A stretch of DNA of 6,915 bases from Acinetobacter sp. (GCA_030152605.1 JASLJB010000311.1:1-6915); one strand, 5' to 3'. Positions 1 to 6,850 are shown, numbered from the stretch's first letter. Notes: a model not told the origin generated them from the sequence alone. Numbers and translations: made by a program.

Positions 1-666
1 ATAGCGATGAAACCACTGCGCAAACCACAGTGCAAAAAATGCCACCGTCATCGACAGTAAAATCAAACGTTGCAAAGCCATGTCGCCATCTGCTTGTTGC
101 ATCAAACTATACATCGCCAATGGCAGGGTTCGGGTTTCTCCCGCGACATTGCCCACAAAGGTAATCGTGGCACCAAACTCGCCCAAACTGCGGCAGAAGC
201 ATAAGATCGCCCCGATCAAGATACCGCTGCTGGCCAAGGGTAAAGTTACCGAAAAGAAGGTGCCGAGTGAGGATGCACCCAAAGTTTTGGCGGCGATTTC
301 CAAACGTTGATCCACCAACTCAATCGCCAAACGAATCGACTGCACCAAGAGCGGAAACCCCATCACGGCGGAGGCCAACACCGCCCCTTTCCAGTTAAAG
401 GAAAAGTCTAAGCCTAAGGGGGCTAAATACTGACCGAGGATGCCGCGATTGCCAAACACTTGTAGCAATAAATAGCCCGGCACCACCGGTGGCAACACCA
501 AGGGCAAAAAGATCAGGGTTTCAAATAAGGACTTGCCCCAAAACTCTTTGCGCGCCAAGACCCATCCGACGACCAAGGCCGGAATAATACTAAACAACAA
601 ACAGAATGCTGCCACTTTACAGGACAGGATCAGGACCTCAAGTTCCTCTGGGGACAGGCTAAACAT
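1..666 (-). CDS. modB: Molybdate ABC transporter permease ModB (C-terminal end cut by window edge)
   Basis: Inner-membrane permease of the ModABC molybdate importer. The minus strand reads open for exactly 222 codons from the ATG at 666 to the window edge. Typical ModB is about 225-230 aa, so only a few C-terminal residues and the stop are missing. Visible features are an N-terminal hydrophobic helix (about 11-37), the conserved LPLVLPPVVPGYLLL stretch (54-68), and the cytoplasmic EAA loop at 123-143 (EIAAKTLG...TLPLA) that docks on the ATPase. After it comes CRSLGEFGATITFVGN (158-173) and the GETRTLPLAMY segment, both hallmarks of ModB, and a last helix near 200-218. The start lies 17 nt after the modA stop with only a weak GGA ribosome site 9 nt upstream, suggesting translational coupling. 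modC is expected to the left but is not in the window. Confidence 0.95.
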   Translation of the reverse strand, partial: MFSLSPEELEVLILSCKVAAFCLLFSIIPALVVGWVLARKEFWGKSLFETLIFLPLVLPPVVPGYLLLQVFGNRGILGQYLAPLGLDFSFNWKGAVLASAVMGFPLLVQSIRLAIELVDQRLEIAAKTLGASSLGTFFSVTLPLASSGILIGAILCFCRSLGEFGATITFVGNVAGETRTLPLAMYSLMQQADGDMALQRLILLSMTVAFFALWFAQWFHRY

Positions 667-683
667 CAGTGCTTATCCAAGAC

Positions 684-1511
684 TTAACGTGCAGACAGCA
701 CAGTAAAACCATACTTTTTAAATACCGCTTTGGCCGGTGCAGCTTGTAAGAACTGATAGAACTGCACTGATTTTTTGTCTTTTTTGATCAAGCCCATTGG
801 GTAAATAATCGGTGGATGGCTATTGGCTGGGAATACCCCCGCGATCACCACATTTTTATTAATCGCGGCATCAGTGGCATACACGATCCCGGCTTGGCAT
901 TCTCCACGCGCGACAAAGTTCAGTGCAGAACGTACATCTTCGGTTTCGACTAAACGTGGCTGAACCTTGTCCCACCAGCCCAAGGTGGTGAGTGACTGCT
1001 TGGCATATTTACCCACTGGGACGCTTTGGGTGTTGCCAGTACAGAGTTTGCCTTTGAGCACCGTGTTGGGATCAAAGTTCTTTTCCATTTTAATCTTGAT
1101 CGGCTGTGACTTCGGTGTAATCAACACTAAGCTATTGCCCAATAAATTGACCCGATCTTGCGGCTGAAGCATTTTTTTATTTTGCAAATAATTCATCCAC
1201 TGCTCATCCGCAGAGATAAATACATTCGCGGGTGCACCGGCCTCAATTTGCTTGGCCAAAGTCGAAGATCCAGCATAAGAGGTTTTGACATCAATCTTGT
1301 ATTGCTGCTGATAGAGCTTGCTCAAGTCATTCATGGCATCGGTCAAACTGGCCGCCGCATACACCGTGATCGACTCTTTGGCCTGTGCCTGCACGCCCCA
1401 TCCCAACCCCATGCTCATCAGCAGGCTTGATGTAATAACAGAAGTTTTTAGACCCCGTGTCTTTGCGAATGTGTTTTTAAAGCGGATTTTATTATCGATT
1501 GTTGCTGCCAT
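684..1511 (-). CDS. modA: Periplasmic molybdate-binding protein ModA
   Basis: Solute-binding protein that captures molybdate (and usually tungstate) in the periplasm and hands it to ModB. I choose the ATG at 1511 (275 aa) because AAGGA lies 7 nt upstream; an in-frame ATG at 1538 adds nine residues (MKADKKERS) but has no good ribosome site. A signal peptide is evident: basic n-region (K/R to about residue 22), hydrophobic core TSVITSSLLMSMGLGWGV and an AQA cleavage site near residue 44. The mature part shows family motifs in order: VYAAASLTDAM (Ser55 likely oxyanion ligand), YAGSSTLAKQIEAGAPANVFISADEQWM (Ser82/Ser83 region), SVPVGKYAK, EDVRSALNFVARGE and GIVYATDA with the likely ligand Tyr211. 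The only two cysteines, Cys157 and Cys205, fall on segments likely to be adjacent in the fold and could form a disulfide. The gene follows fdhD by 61 nt on the same strand, with no convincing promoter between them. Confidence 0.96.
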   Translation of the reverse strand: MAATIDNKIRFKNTFAKTRGLKTSVITSSLLMSMGLGWGVQAQAKESITVYAAASLTDAMNDLSKLYQQQYKIDVKTSYAGSSTLAKQIEAGAPANVFISADEQWMNYLQNKKMLQPQDRVNLLGNSLVLITPKSQPIKIKMEKNFDPNTVLKGKLCTGNTQSVPVGKYAKQSLTTLGWWDKVQPRLVETEDVRSALNFVARGECQAGIVYATDAAINKNVVIAGVFPANSHPPIIYPMGLIKKDKKSVQFYQFLQAAPAKAVFKKYGFTVLSAR

Positions 1512-1518
1512 TGATCTT

Positions 1519-1523
1519 TCCTT
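1519..1523 (-). promoter_or_regulatory. Ribosome binding site deciding the modA start
   Basis: The minus strand reads AAGGA here, 7 nt before the ATG at 1511. The alternative upstream ATG at 1538 is preceded by GAGTGACACCGATAACCT, without a well-placed purine-rich core, so the shorter ModA is favoured. Confidence 0.7.
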
Positions 1524-1572
1524 TTTATCTGCTTTCATAGGTTATCGGTGTCACTCAAGATTAATATAAACC

Positions 1573-2361
1573 TTAAATATCAGTATATAAAACAAAACCG
1601 TCACCACGGCAGAAACTGGCCAAGCTTAAACCCGCCTGTTTCGCCATGCCCACCGCCATACTGGTCGGTGCAGAAATACACGCCAATAAGGCGATATTTA
1701 GTTGGGCACACTTACGGATCAGTTCATAACTGGCGCGGCTGGTCATGACCACAAAGCCTTGACTGACATCACATTGACGTTGCGCGATATCGCCAAGCAG
1801 TTTATCCAGCGCATTGTGACGACCCACGTCTTCAAATACGGCATCGATTTGACCGTCAACCACCCATGCAGCTGCATGTGCGCCACCTGTAACTTGGGTG
1901 ATCGTCTGTTTGGCTTTCAATTCAGCGATGGCCTGTGGAATCTGTGCAAACCAAGCCTGCTGTACAGGCGTGCTGATTTTGGGCAGATCAAAATGCAATT
2001 GCTGTAGGCTTTCAATCCCACATAGGCCACAGCCGGTGCGCCCCACCATCATGCGACGATGTTGTTTCAGCGCCATAAAAGCGCGTGAGGAAATTTCCAT
2101 TTCCACCACGATCCCGGCATCACTGTGAATCACATCGAGTGAATATAACTCTTTCAGATCTTGAATCAGCCCTTCTGACAGGCTAAAACCTTGGGCGAAT
2201 ACCTCGATATCAGCTGGGGTGGCCATCATCACCGCATGTGAGATCCCGTTATACACCAACGCAATCGGATATTCCTGAACGATAAAATCCTGTTGCTCAA
2301 CAAAGTGTTGATCGCGATAACGGTGAATGGTCGCGGCTTCATAACCGAGGGCTTGAGACAT
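1573..2361 (-). CDS. fdhD: Formate dehydrogenase accessory sulfurtransferase FdhD
   Basis: Cytoplasmic protein that carries sulfur from a cysteine desulfurase to the molybdenum cofactor and so activates formate dehydrogenases. The 262-aa length fits the family (about 260-280). Visible motifs are an N-terminal EYPIALVYNG strand, the FSLSEGLI segment, the active-site loop GRTGCGLCG with the CxxC pair Cys111/Cys114, then TGGAHAAAW (158-166), the strongly conserved EDVGRHNALDKLLG (177-190), TSRASYELIRK (207-217) and ISAPTSMAVGMA (229-240). Everything required for function is present. The ATG at 2361 has TAGGAG 9 nt upstream. Its place directly after an FdhF/YdeP-family oxidoreductase gene suggests that enzyme is its client; this pairing is known from other bacteria, but the substrate is an inference. 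Confidence 0.97.
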   Translation of the reverse strand: MSQALGYEAATIHRYRDQHFVEQQDFIVQEYPIALVYNGISHAVMMATPADIEVFAQGFSLSEGLIQDLKELYSLDVIHSDAGIVVEMEISSRAFMALKQHRRMMVGRTGCGLCGIESLQQLHFDLPKISTPVQQAWFAQIPQAIAELKAKQTITQVTGGAHAAAWVVDGQIDAVFEDVGRHNALDKLLGDIAQRQCDVSQGFVVMTSRASYELIRKCAQLNIALLACISAPTSMAVGMAKQAGLSLASFCRGDGFVLYTDI

Positions 2362-2390
2362 TGCGCTGAACTCCTACATTTCCAAATTCA

Positions 2391-2441
2391 TCTGCATGGA
2401 CATTTAATCTGCTTAGACGTTTAATCTGCATGGACTATTGA
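2391..2441. repeat. Three imperfect 17-bp tandem repeats upstream of fdhD
   Basis: Three back-to-back units of exactly 17 bp: TCTGCATGGACATTTAA (2391-2407), TCTGCTTAGACGTTTAA (2408-2424) and TCTGCATGGACTATTGA (2425-2441). Units 1 and 3 share the first 11 bases exactly; units 1 and 2 share the last part TTTAA. They lie in the non-coding gap between the oxidoreductase stop and the fdhD ribosome site, ending 15 nt short of that site. The function is unknown: they could be protein-binding sites, an RNA leader element or residue of slippage. Confidence 0.8.
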
Positions 2442-2446
2442 TACGA

Positions 2447-2472
2447 CAATGGCGCTACGATGAGCGCCATTG
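2447..2472 (-). terminator. Perfect 10-bp hairpin after the oxidoreductase gene
   Basis: CAATGGCGCT (2447-2456) and AGCGCCATTG (2463-2472) are exact inverted copies around a 6-nt loop. The hairpin begins 49 nt beyond the oxidoreductase stop codon in the direction of its transcription. On the minus strand it is followed by TCGTATCAATAG rather than a run of T, so it is not a classical intrinsic terminator. It may be a weak terminator, an RNA-stabilising 3' hairpin, or an attenuation point before fdhD. Confidence 0.45.
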
Positions 2473-2521
2473 AATCTAAGCGAGCAGTACACAGCATTCG
2501 AGCGACTCGCTTCGGTGACGA

Positions 2522-4933
2522 TTAACCCACTTTCGAGATGATTTTATCTGCGTCTTCTGGATCTACTTCAGTCGCCAAATTAAAATGCTCAGGGGCAACA
2601 CCCGGATGCAAAATCACAGGCACACTTTTAGAGGCTGGGATTTTGGCAAATTTGTCATGACTGCTGAGTGCCACCAATGGATTGGTTTCAGGATAGTAAG
2701 CCGCCAAGCTGCCTTGTGGAATGTTGTACGGCACGATCCGGAAACTTTCAACCACACGTTTCACCCCATCAGAGTAAATACTTTCGATATTCACCCATTG
2801 ATCGGCTTCAAAACCGGCTGCTTTGATATCCGCTTCGTTCATAAACAACACACGGCGCTGACCAAATACACCACGATAACGATCGTCCAAACCATAAATC
2901 GTGGTGTTGTACTGATCGTGCGAACGTGTGGTCATCAAGGTATAGACCTTGGCACCAGTGAACGCAGCCGCGTATTTATTTTCAATATCGGCATACACTT
3001 CAGCCAACGGTGTGGTCATAAACTGCGCTTTACCTGCAGGAGTATTCCAGACTTGTTTGTTGGCAGGATGTTCCAAGTGGAAACCACCCGGCTGATAGAC
3101 ACGCGCATTGAAGTCATGGAACTCTTCAAATACTTCAGAGATCGAATCACGGATACGGTCATAGCTCTCGATATACCAGCCCCATTTGATCTGACTTTCA
3201 GGCAAGGTCGCTGCTGCAATACGCGCCACGATATCTGGTTCAGACAACAGATCAGTCGAGATCGGCTCATTCGGACCCGAAGACAAATGCACATTACTCA
3301 TTGAATCCTCAACCGTGATCGCTTGTGGACCATGCAACTGGTTGTCAATCTCGGTACGACCCAAACATGGCAAGATCAAGGCATCTTTACCTGTGACCAA
3401 GTGACTGCGATTGAGCTTGGTGGCGATCTGAACCGTCAAGTCGCATTTACGTAGACCACGATGGGTTAATGGGGTATCTGGAGTGGCTTGAGCAAAGTTA
3501 CCGCCCAGTGCGATAAAGACTTTGACTTGATTTGTATCCATGGCTGAAATGGTATCCACCACACCGAAACCATGTTTACGGGGTGATTTAATTCCAAACA
3601 CGCGATCAATACTGTCAAGCAACTTGGTACTTGGGACTTCGTTAATGCCCATGGTCCGGTCACCTTGCACGTTACTATGACCACGGATCGGTGCAAGACC
3701 TGCCCCCGGACGTCCGACATGACCACGTGCCAACATCAAATTGGCCAACATGTGCACATTGGCGGTGCCGTGACGATGTTGGGTAATGCCCATGCCCCAA
3801 CAGAAAATCGGCGCTTTGGCATCGAGGTACATTTTCGATAAGGCTTCTAAATGTTCAGCTGAAAGCCCCGTATGTTGATGAATCTCAGCCCACGGTGTAC
3901 GTGCAACTTCAGCCATCAGCACATCAAAGTTAACGGTATTGGCTGCGATGTATTCGCGGTCAAATACACTTGGCTTGCCGGCTGCAAGTGCTTGCTCATC
4001 CCACTGTTGTAGGTGTTTCAGCATCCCGAATAGGATCGCATAGTCCCCACCGACCTGCGGTTGAAAATAATAACGACTGATCGGGGTACTGCCGTTGGTC
4101 ATCATTTCAACGGGGGCTTGTGGATCTTGGAAACGTTCTAAGCCACGTTCTTTGAGTGGATTGATCGCCACGATATTGCCGCCACGACGTGAAACTTCAC
4201 GTAATGTACCCAGCATACGCGGATGGTTGGTGCCAGGATTGTGACCAAAACTAAACACCGCATCTGCAAGATCAAAGTCTTCTAAAGTGACGGTGCCTTT
4301 ACCGAGACCGATGGCATCTAACAAGCCGACACTGGTGGTCTCATGGCACATGTTGGAACAGTCTGGGAAATTGTTGGTGCCGAACTCACGTACAAACAGC
4401 TGATACAAAAATGCCGCTTCGTTACTGGCGCGACCTGAGGTATAAAATGCCGCTTGATCTGGATGATCGAGTGCTTGTAAATGTTTGGCAATCAGTTGAA
4501 AGGCGTCATCCCATGAAATGGGCTCGTATTTGTCTGTGGTCGCGTTATAACGGACTGGATCAGTCAAACGACCCAGATCTTCAAGATAAAAATCACTTTG
4601 TTCAGACAACCAACTCACGGTATGGCTTGCAAAAAATTCAGGTCGAACACGTTTTGAGGTGGCTTCAAAGGCCACGGCTTTGGCGCCATTTTCACAGAAG
4701 TTAAAAGCATGGGCATTTTTCTTTTCTGGCCACGCACAACCTGGACAGTCAAAGCCCGTCGGTTGGTTGATGTTGAGCAGTGTAATTGCGCCTTTTTTAA
4801 GCACTTCTTGACGTTTTAAATTTCGAGCAACGCTGAGCAGCGCACCCCATCCGCCTGCGGGTTGGTCATAAGCTTCAATCTTTGCGAATTTTTGATCATC
4901 TTGGCGAGCGCCATTGTCTTCAGTATTAGCCAT
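2522..4933 (-). CDS. FdhF/YdeP-family molybdopterin oxidoreductase (formate dehydrogenase-like alpha subunit)
   Basis: An 803-aa cytoplasmic enzyme of the DMSO reductase superfamily that binds bis-MGD; no Tat or Sec signal is seen. In order: a short polar N-terminus; the family motif GFDCPGCAWPE with Cys63/Cys66 and FCENGAKA with Cys80, probably part of an Fe-S site; the Mo-binding region DCSNMCHETTSVGL, where Cys196 followed by His197 sits where formate dehydrogenases carry Cys/Sec-His; GHNPGTNHPRM (230-240); GHVGRPGAGL...RGHSNVQGDRTMG (404-429); and a C-terminal dinucleotide-binding domain (about 660-775) with TTRSHDQYNTTIYGLDDRYRG. The residue-196 codon is TGC (4346-4348), so this is not a selenoprotein. 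AGAGGG lies 7 nt before the ATG at 4933. Formate oxidation is inferred from family and the downstream fdhD; E. coli YdeP is instead linked to acid resistance. No electron-transfer partner subunit is encoded in the window. Confidence 0.93.
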   Translation of the reverse strand: MANTEDNGARQDDQKFAKIEAYDQPAGGWGALLSVARNLKRQEVLKKGAITLLNINQPTGFDCPGCAWPEKKNAHAFNFCENGAKAVAFEATSKRVRPEFFASHTVSWLSEQSDFYLEDLGRLTDPVRYNATTDKYEPISWDDAFQLIAKHLQALDHPDQAAFYTSGRASNEAAFLYQLFVREFGTNNFPDCSNMCHETTSVGLLDAIGLGKGTVTLEDFDLADAVFSFGHNPGTNHPRMLGTLREVSRRGGNIVAINPLKERGLERFQDPQAPVEMMTNGSTPISRYYFQPQVGGDYAILFGMLKHLQQWDEQALAAGKPSVFDREYIAANTVNFDVLMAEVARTPWAEIHQHTGLSAEHLEALSKMYLDAKAPIFCWGMGITQHRHGTANVHMLANLMLARGHVGRPGAGLAPIRGHSNVQGDRTMGINEVPSTKLLDSIDRVFGIKSPRKHGFGVVDTISAMDTNQVKVFIALGGNFAQATPDTPLTHRGLRKCDLTVQIATKLNRSHLVTGKDALILPCLGRTEIDNQLHGPQAITVEDSMSNVHLSSGPNEPISTDLLSEPDIVARIAAATLPESQIKWGWYIESYDRIRDSISEVFEEFHDFNARVYQPGGFHLEHPANKQVWNTPAGKAQFMTTPLAEVYADIENKYAAAFTGAKVYTLMTTRSHDQYNTTIYGLDDRYRGVFGQRRVLFMNEADIKAAGFEADQWVNIESIYSDGVKRVVESFRIVPYNIPQGSLAAYYPETNPLVALSSHDKFAKIPASKSVPVILHPGVAPEHFNLATEVDPEDADKIISKVG

Positions 4934-5006
4934 ATCACTGCCCTCTTGCCTGTGGTGTCTGTCAGCCCCAATACGGGTGTATTACGAAACTCGGTAGAGC
5001 GAAAAA

Positions 5007-5017
5007 TGACAATGTCA
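5007..5017. promoter_or_regulatory. Short palindrome upstream of the oxidoreductase gene
   Basis: TGACAATGTCA is a perfect 5-bp inverted repeat around one base, centred about 79 nt upstream of the oxidoreductase start codon. Position and symmetry fit an operator for a dimeric regulator, but arms this short occur by chance and I cannot assign it to a regulator family. Confidence 0.25.
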
Positions 5018-5112
5018 CGACTGCAAGCTTTCCATCACATATCCATAGTAAAACCTTGATATTGATGCAGATAGCTGAGGCTTAGATCAGTCGCCGATGC
5101 GATCAAACAACG

Positions 5113-5141
5113 TACATAAAATCGATTTCTCACCCTGACAA
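5113..5141 (-). promoter_or_regulatory. Candidate sigma-70 promoter for the oxidoreductase-fdhD-modAB unit
   Basis: The minus strand has TTGTCA (5136-5141, five of six matches to the -35 consensus), a 17-nt spacer and TATGTA (5113-5118, only three matches to the -10). A transcript from here would carry a leader of about 170 nt. The weak -10 makes this tentative. Confidence 0.25.
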
Positions 5142-5442
5142 ACTTAAATAAACTGTAATTAATATGATGTTTTTCACGACATAATTCAATCGTTGCGAAA
5201 TTCACTGTTTAAAATAAAAGCAAACGCCACTTTTAACCATTTGTTCAATAATTAGGCTTGATTTCAAAACATTTCCACGATTTTTAAATTTTTCTATTCG
5301 ACTTTAGACTTATATTTTAACTTTTGTTCAAAAAATTCAAAATCTTAGCGAAAACTAGTCTTTTTTGCGCGATTTTGGCATGACCTTGTAACTGAGAAAC
5401 ATCGTCCTCATCTTTTATTGGACAATTCTTAGTTTTGAGCTT

Positions 5443-5472
5443 TTGTTATTGAAATTACAGTAAATGTATTGT
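5443..5472 (+). promoter_or_regulatory. Candidate sigma-70 promoter for moaA
   Basis: TTGTTA (5443-5448) and TATTGT (5467-5472) each match the consensus at four of six positions and are 18 nt apart. Transcription would begin near 5479, giving a leader of about 70 nt before the ATG at 5550. Other weak pairs can be drawn in this AT-rich stretch. Confidence 0.25.
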
Positions 5473-5534
5473 GATCAAGACAAGATTTTCTTCACAATTC
5501 AAGCATGCATAAGTGCTTGACTCAGCGATCTATC

Positions 5535-5541
5535 AAGGTGG
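5535..5541 (+). promoter_or_regulatory. Ribosome binding site deciding the moaA start
   Basis: AAGGTGG lies 8 nt before the ATG at 5550. The in-frame ATG at 5505 has only ACAATTCAAGC before it, with no purine-rich core, so the 15-residue longer form (MHKCLTQRSIKVELP) is unlikely. Confidence 0.75.
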
Positions 5542-5549
5542 AATTACCG

Positions 5550-6722
5550 ATGAATGACATTATCAAATCAACATCTCATTCTGCTGTGATGATGTCGCCT
5601 GACTTACTTTCTGAGCCTCAATCACTCATTGATCAATTTGGGCGTCACAAACATAAACTGCGGATCTCCCTCACAGATCGTTGTAATTTCCGCTGTTCCT
5701 ACTGTATGCCGGATCAGCCCGAGTGGTTGGCAAAAAAAGAGATCTTAAGTTTCGAGGAACTGCTGTGTTTTTGTAAGCTCATGGTCAGTCTCGGGATTAC
5801 CCAAATTCGCTTGACCGGCGGTGAGCCACTGATGCGTCAGGGCGTGGTTGGTTTTATTCAAGATCTCAATCAACTCAGGGCTTTGGGCTTAAAACGCATT
5901 TCGATGACCAGCAATGCGTACTATCTTGCAAAGCATGCTTTGGCATTGAAACAGGCTGGCTTAGACGATCTCAATATCAGCCTTGACAGTATCCGCCCCG
6001 AGACCTTTTTGGCGATGACCAAAAAACCATTACAGCCGGTGCTAGATGGGATCAACGCCGCGCAGCAAGTCGGTCTGCCATTGAAACTCAATTGCGTCCT
6101 GGTGGCCGGTCAAAATGATCAAGAAATTTTAGAGCTGACCCAATGGGCTTATCAGCACAAGATAGAATTGCGTTTTATCGAATACATGCCACTGGATCAA
6201 CCCGATCACTGGCAGCGCGAAAAAGTGGTGATTGAAGATCAGATCATTGCGACGCTACAGCCGCATTTTCAGATCCAACAGCAACAACGTGACAATGATC
6301 CAGCCACCATCTATCTGCTGAATCAGCATTATCCGTTGGGAGTCATTTCCACCATTAGCAAACCGTTTTGCCAAAGCTGTGACCGGCTACGCATCACCGC
6401 CACCGGTGAGCTATTTACCTGTTTGTTTGCCAATCGCGGTACAGCATTACGTCCCTTGTTGCAGCAAATCATCGCAGATGAACAAGCCGCAGCATCCACA
6501 GACACAGACACAGATATCGTGGCAGATACTCCAGCGATCCCAAACACCGAGGCAAGCACGGGCAAAGCGGCAACCGCACACGCCCTCACTGCGATCGAAA
6601 GCATTGATCGCGCTGTGCTAAAAGCTCGTATCTTAGATGCGGTGTGGCACAAAAAGGCCGGTTATATTGCACAGCAACAGGCACCGAGCCGCAGAATCAG
6701 TATGCATGGCATCGGTGGCTAG
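5550..6722 (+). CDS. moaA: GTP 3',8-cyclase MoaA (radical SAM, molybdenum cofactor biosynthesis)
   Basis: MoaA cyclises GTP to 3',8-cyclo-GTP, the first step of molybdenum cofactor synthesis, using two 4Fe-4S clusters. Visible are the radical-SAM motif RISLTDRCNFRCSYCMP with Cys45, Cys49 and Cys52; LTGGEPLMRQG (88-98); ISLDSI (143-148); RFIEYMPLD; the C-terminal cluster PFCQSCDRLRITATGELFTC with Cys274, Cys277 and Cys291 plus the two Arg of DRLRI expected to contact GTP; and the terminal GlyGly that reaches the active site. At 390 aa it is longer than the usual 325-345: there is an N-terminal tail of about 35 residues before the first motif and an Ala/Thr/Asp-rich insertion at about 313-351 (nt 6486-6602) between the second cluster and the last helix. 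The usual TTNG after the GGEP strand is TSNA (residues 120-123). All catalytic cysteines are intact, so it should be functional. The moaC-like gene follows after 128 nt. Confidence 0.96.
   Translation: MNDIIKSTSHSAVMMSPDLLSEPQSLIDQFGRHKHKLRISLTDRCNFRCSYCMPDQPEWLAKKEILSFEELLCFCKLMVSLGITQIRLTGGEPLMRQGVVGFIQDLNQLRALGLKRISMTSNAYYLAKHALALKQAGLDDLNISLDSIRPETFLAMTKKPLQPVLDGINAAQQVGLPLKLNCVLVAGQNDQEILELTQWAYQHKIELRFIEYMPLDQPDHWQREKVVIEDQIIATLQPHFQIQQQQRDNDPATIYLLNQHYPLGVISTISKPFCQSCDRLRITATGELFTCLFANRGTALRPLLQQIIADEQAAASTDTDTDIVADTPAIPNTEASTGKAATAHALTAIESIDRAVLKARILDAVWHKKAGYIAQQQAPSRRISMHGIGG
6497..6514 (+). repeat. In-frame hexanucleotide repeat (CACAGA x3) inside moaA
   Basis: Three exact CACAGA copies encode the Thr-Asp-Thr-Asp-Thr-Asp run in the low-complexity insertion of MoaA. 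Gain or loss of a unit would add or remove two residues without a frameshift. Confidence 0.85.
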
Positions 6723-6850
6723 GCCGCGCACAAACCACAGCAACACAACTGTAGATATTTAATCCATGACGATGCGGTTAAGGCTTTACTCTCCCTGAAA
6801 CTAAATACATGATTGCATCAACAACACAATTTTAAACTTCGGAATACTTT

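Larger units (their letters stand above)
4934..5549. other. Divergent AT-rich intergenic region between the oxidoreductase gene and moaA
   Basis: This 616-nt stretch lies between two divergent start codons and shows no credible coding region on either strand. The first part (to about 5100) has gene-like base composition; the rest is strongly AT-rich with many A and T runs, for example around 5281-5340. TTTGTTCAA occurs twice (5240-5248 and 5323-5331). It must hold the promoters of both arms and could also house a small RNA, but I see no well-formed hairpin followed by a T run that would mark one. Confidence 0.7.

Noticed and set aside
1512..1640. Separate promoter or ModE operator upstream of modA
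   Set aside because: TATATAC and TATATT occur, but no -35 box is correctly spaced and there is no paired inverted TATA-type half-site as in ModE operators.
1158..2128. Several plus-strand open frames of 66-101 codons over modA and fdhD
   Set aside because: They are antisense shadows of well-supported genes with no family motifs.
2585..3304. A 239-codon open frame on the plus strand inside the oxidoreductase gene
   Set aside because: It is antisense to a clearly conserved gene, its His/Arg/Ile-rich product matches no family I know, and no ribosome site precedes it.
4346..4348. Selenocysteine at the Mo-ligand position of the oxidoreductase
   Set aside because: The codon reads TGC on the coding strand, so the residue is cysteine.
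5330..5380. T run near 5361-5366 as a terminator or small RNA end
   Set aside because: The sequence before the T run (GCGAAAACTAGTC) forms no stable GC-rich stem; pairing is only A-T and imperfect.
5473..5549. Possible molybdenum cofactor riboswitch ahead of moaA
   Set aside because: Such an RNA is known ahead of moaA in some gammaproteobacteria, but this leader is short, AT-rich and lacks the GC-rich stems and conserved segments expected.
5505..5549. Longer MoaA start at the ATG at 5505
   Set aside because: There is no ribosome site before it, while a good AAGGTGG precedes the ATG at 5550.
6329..6652. A 107-codon minus-strand open frame over the end of moaA
   Set aside because: It is produced by the low-complexity insertion read backwards (Ala/Val/Ser-rich) and lies opposite conserved MoaA sequence.
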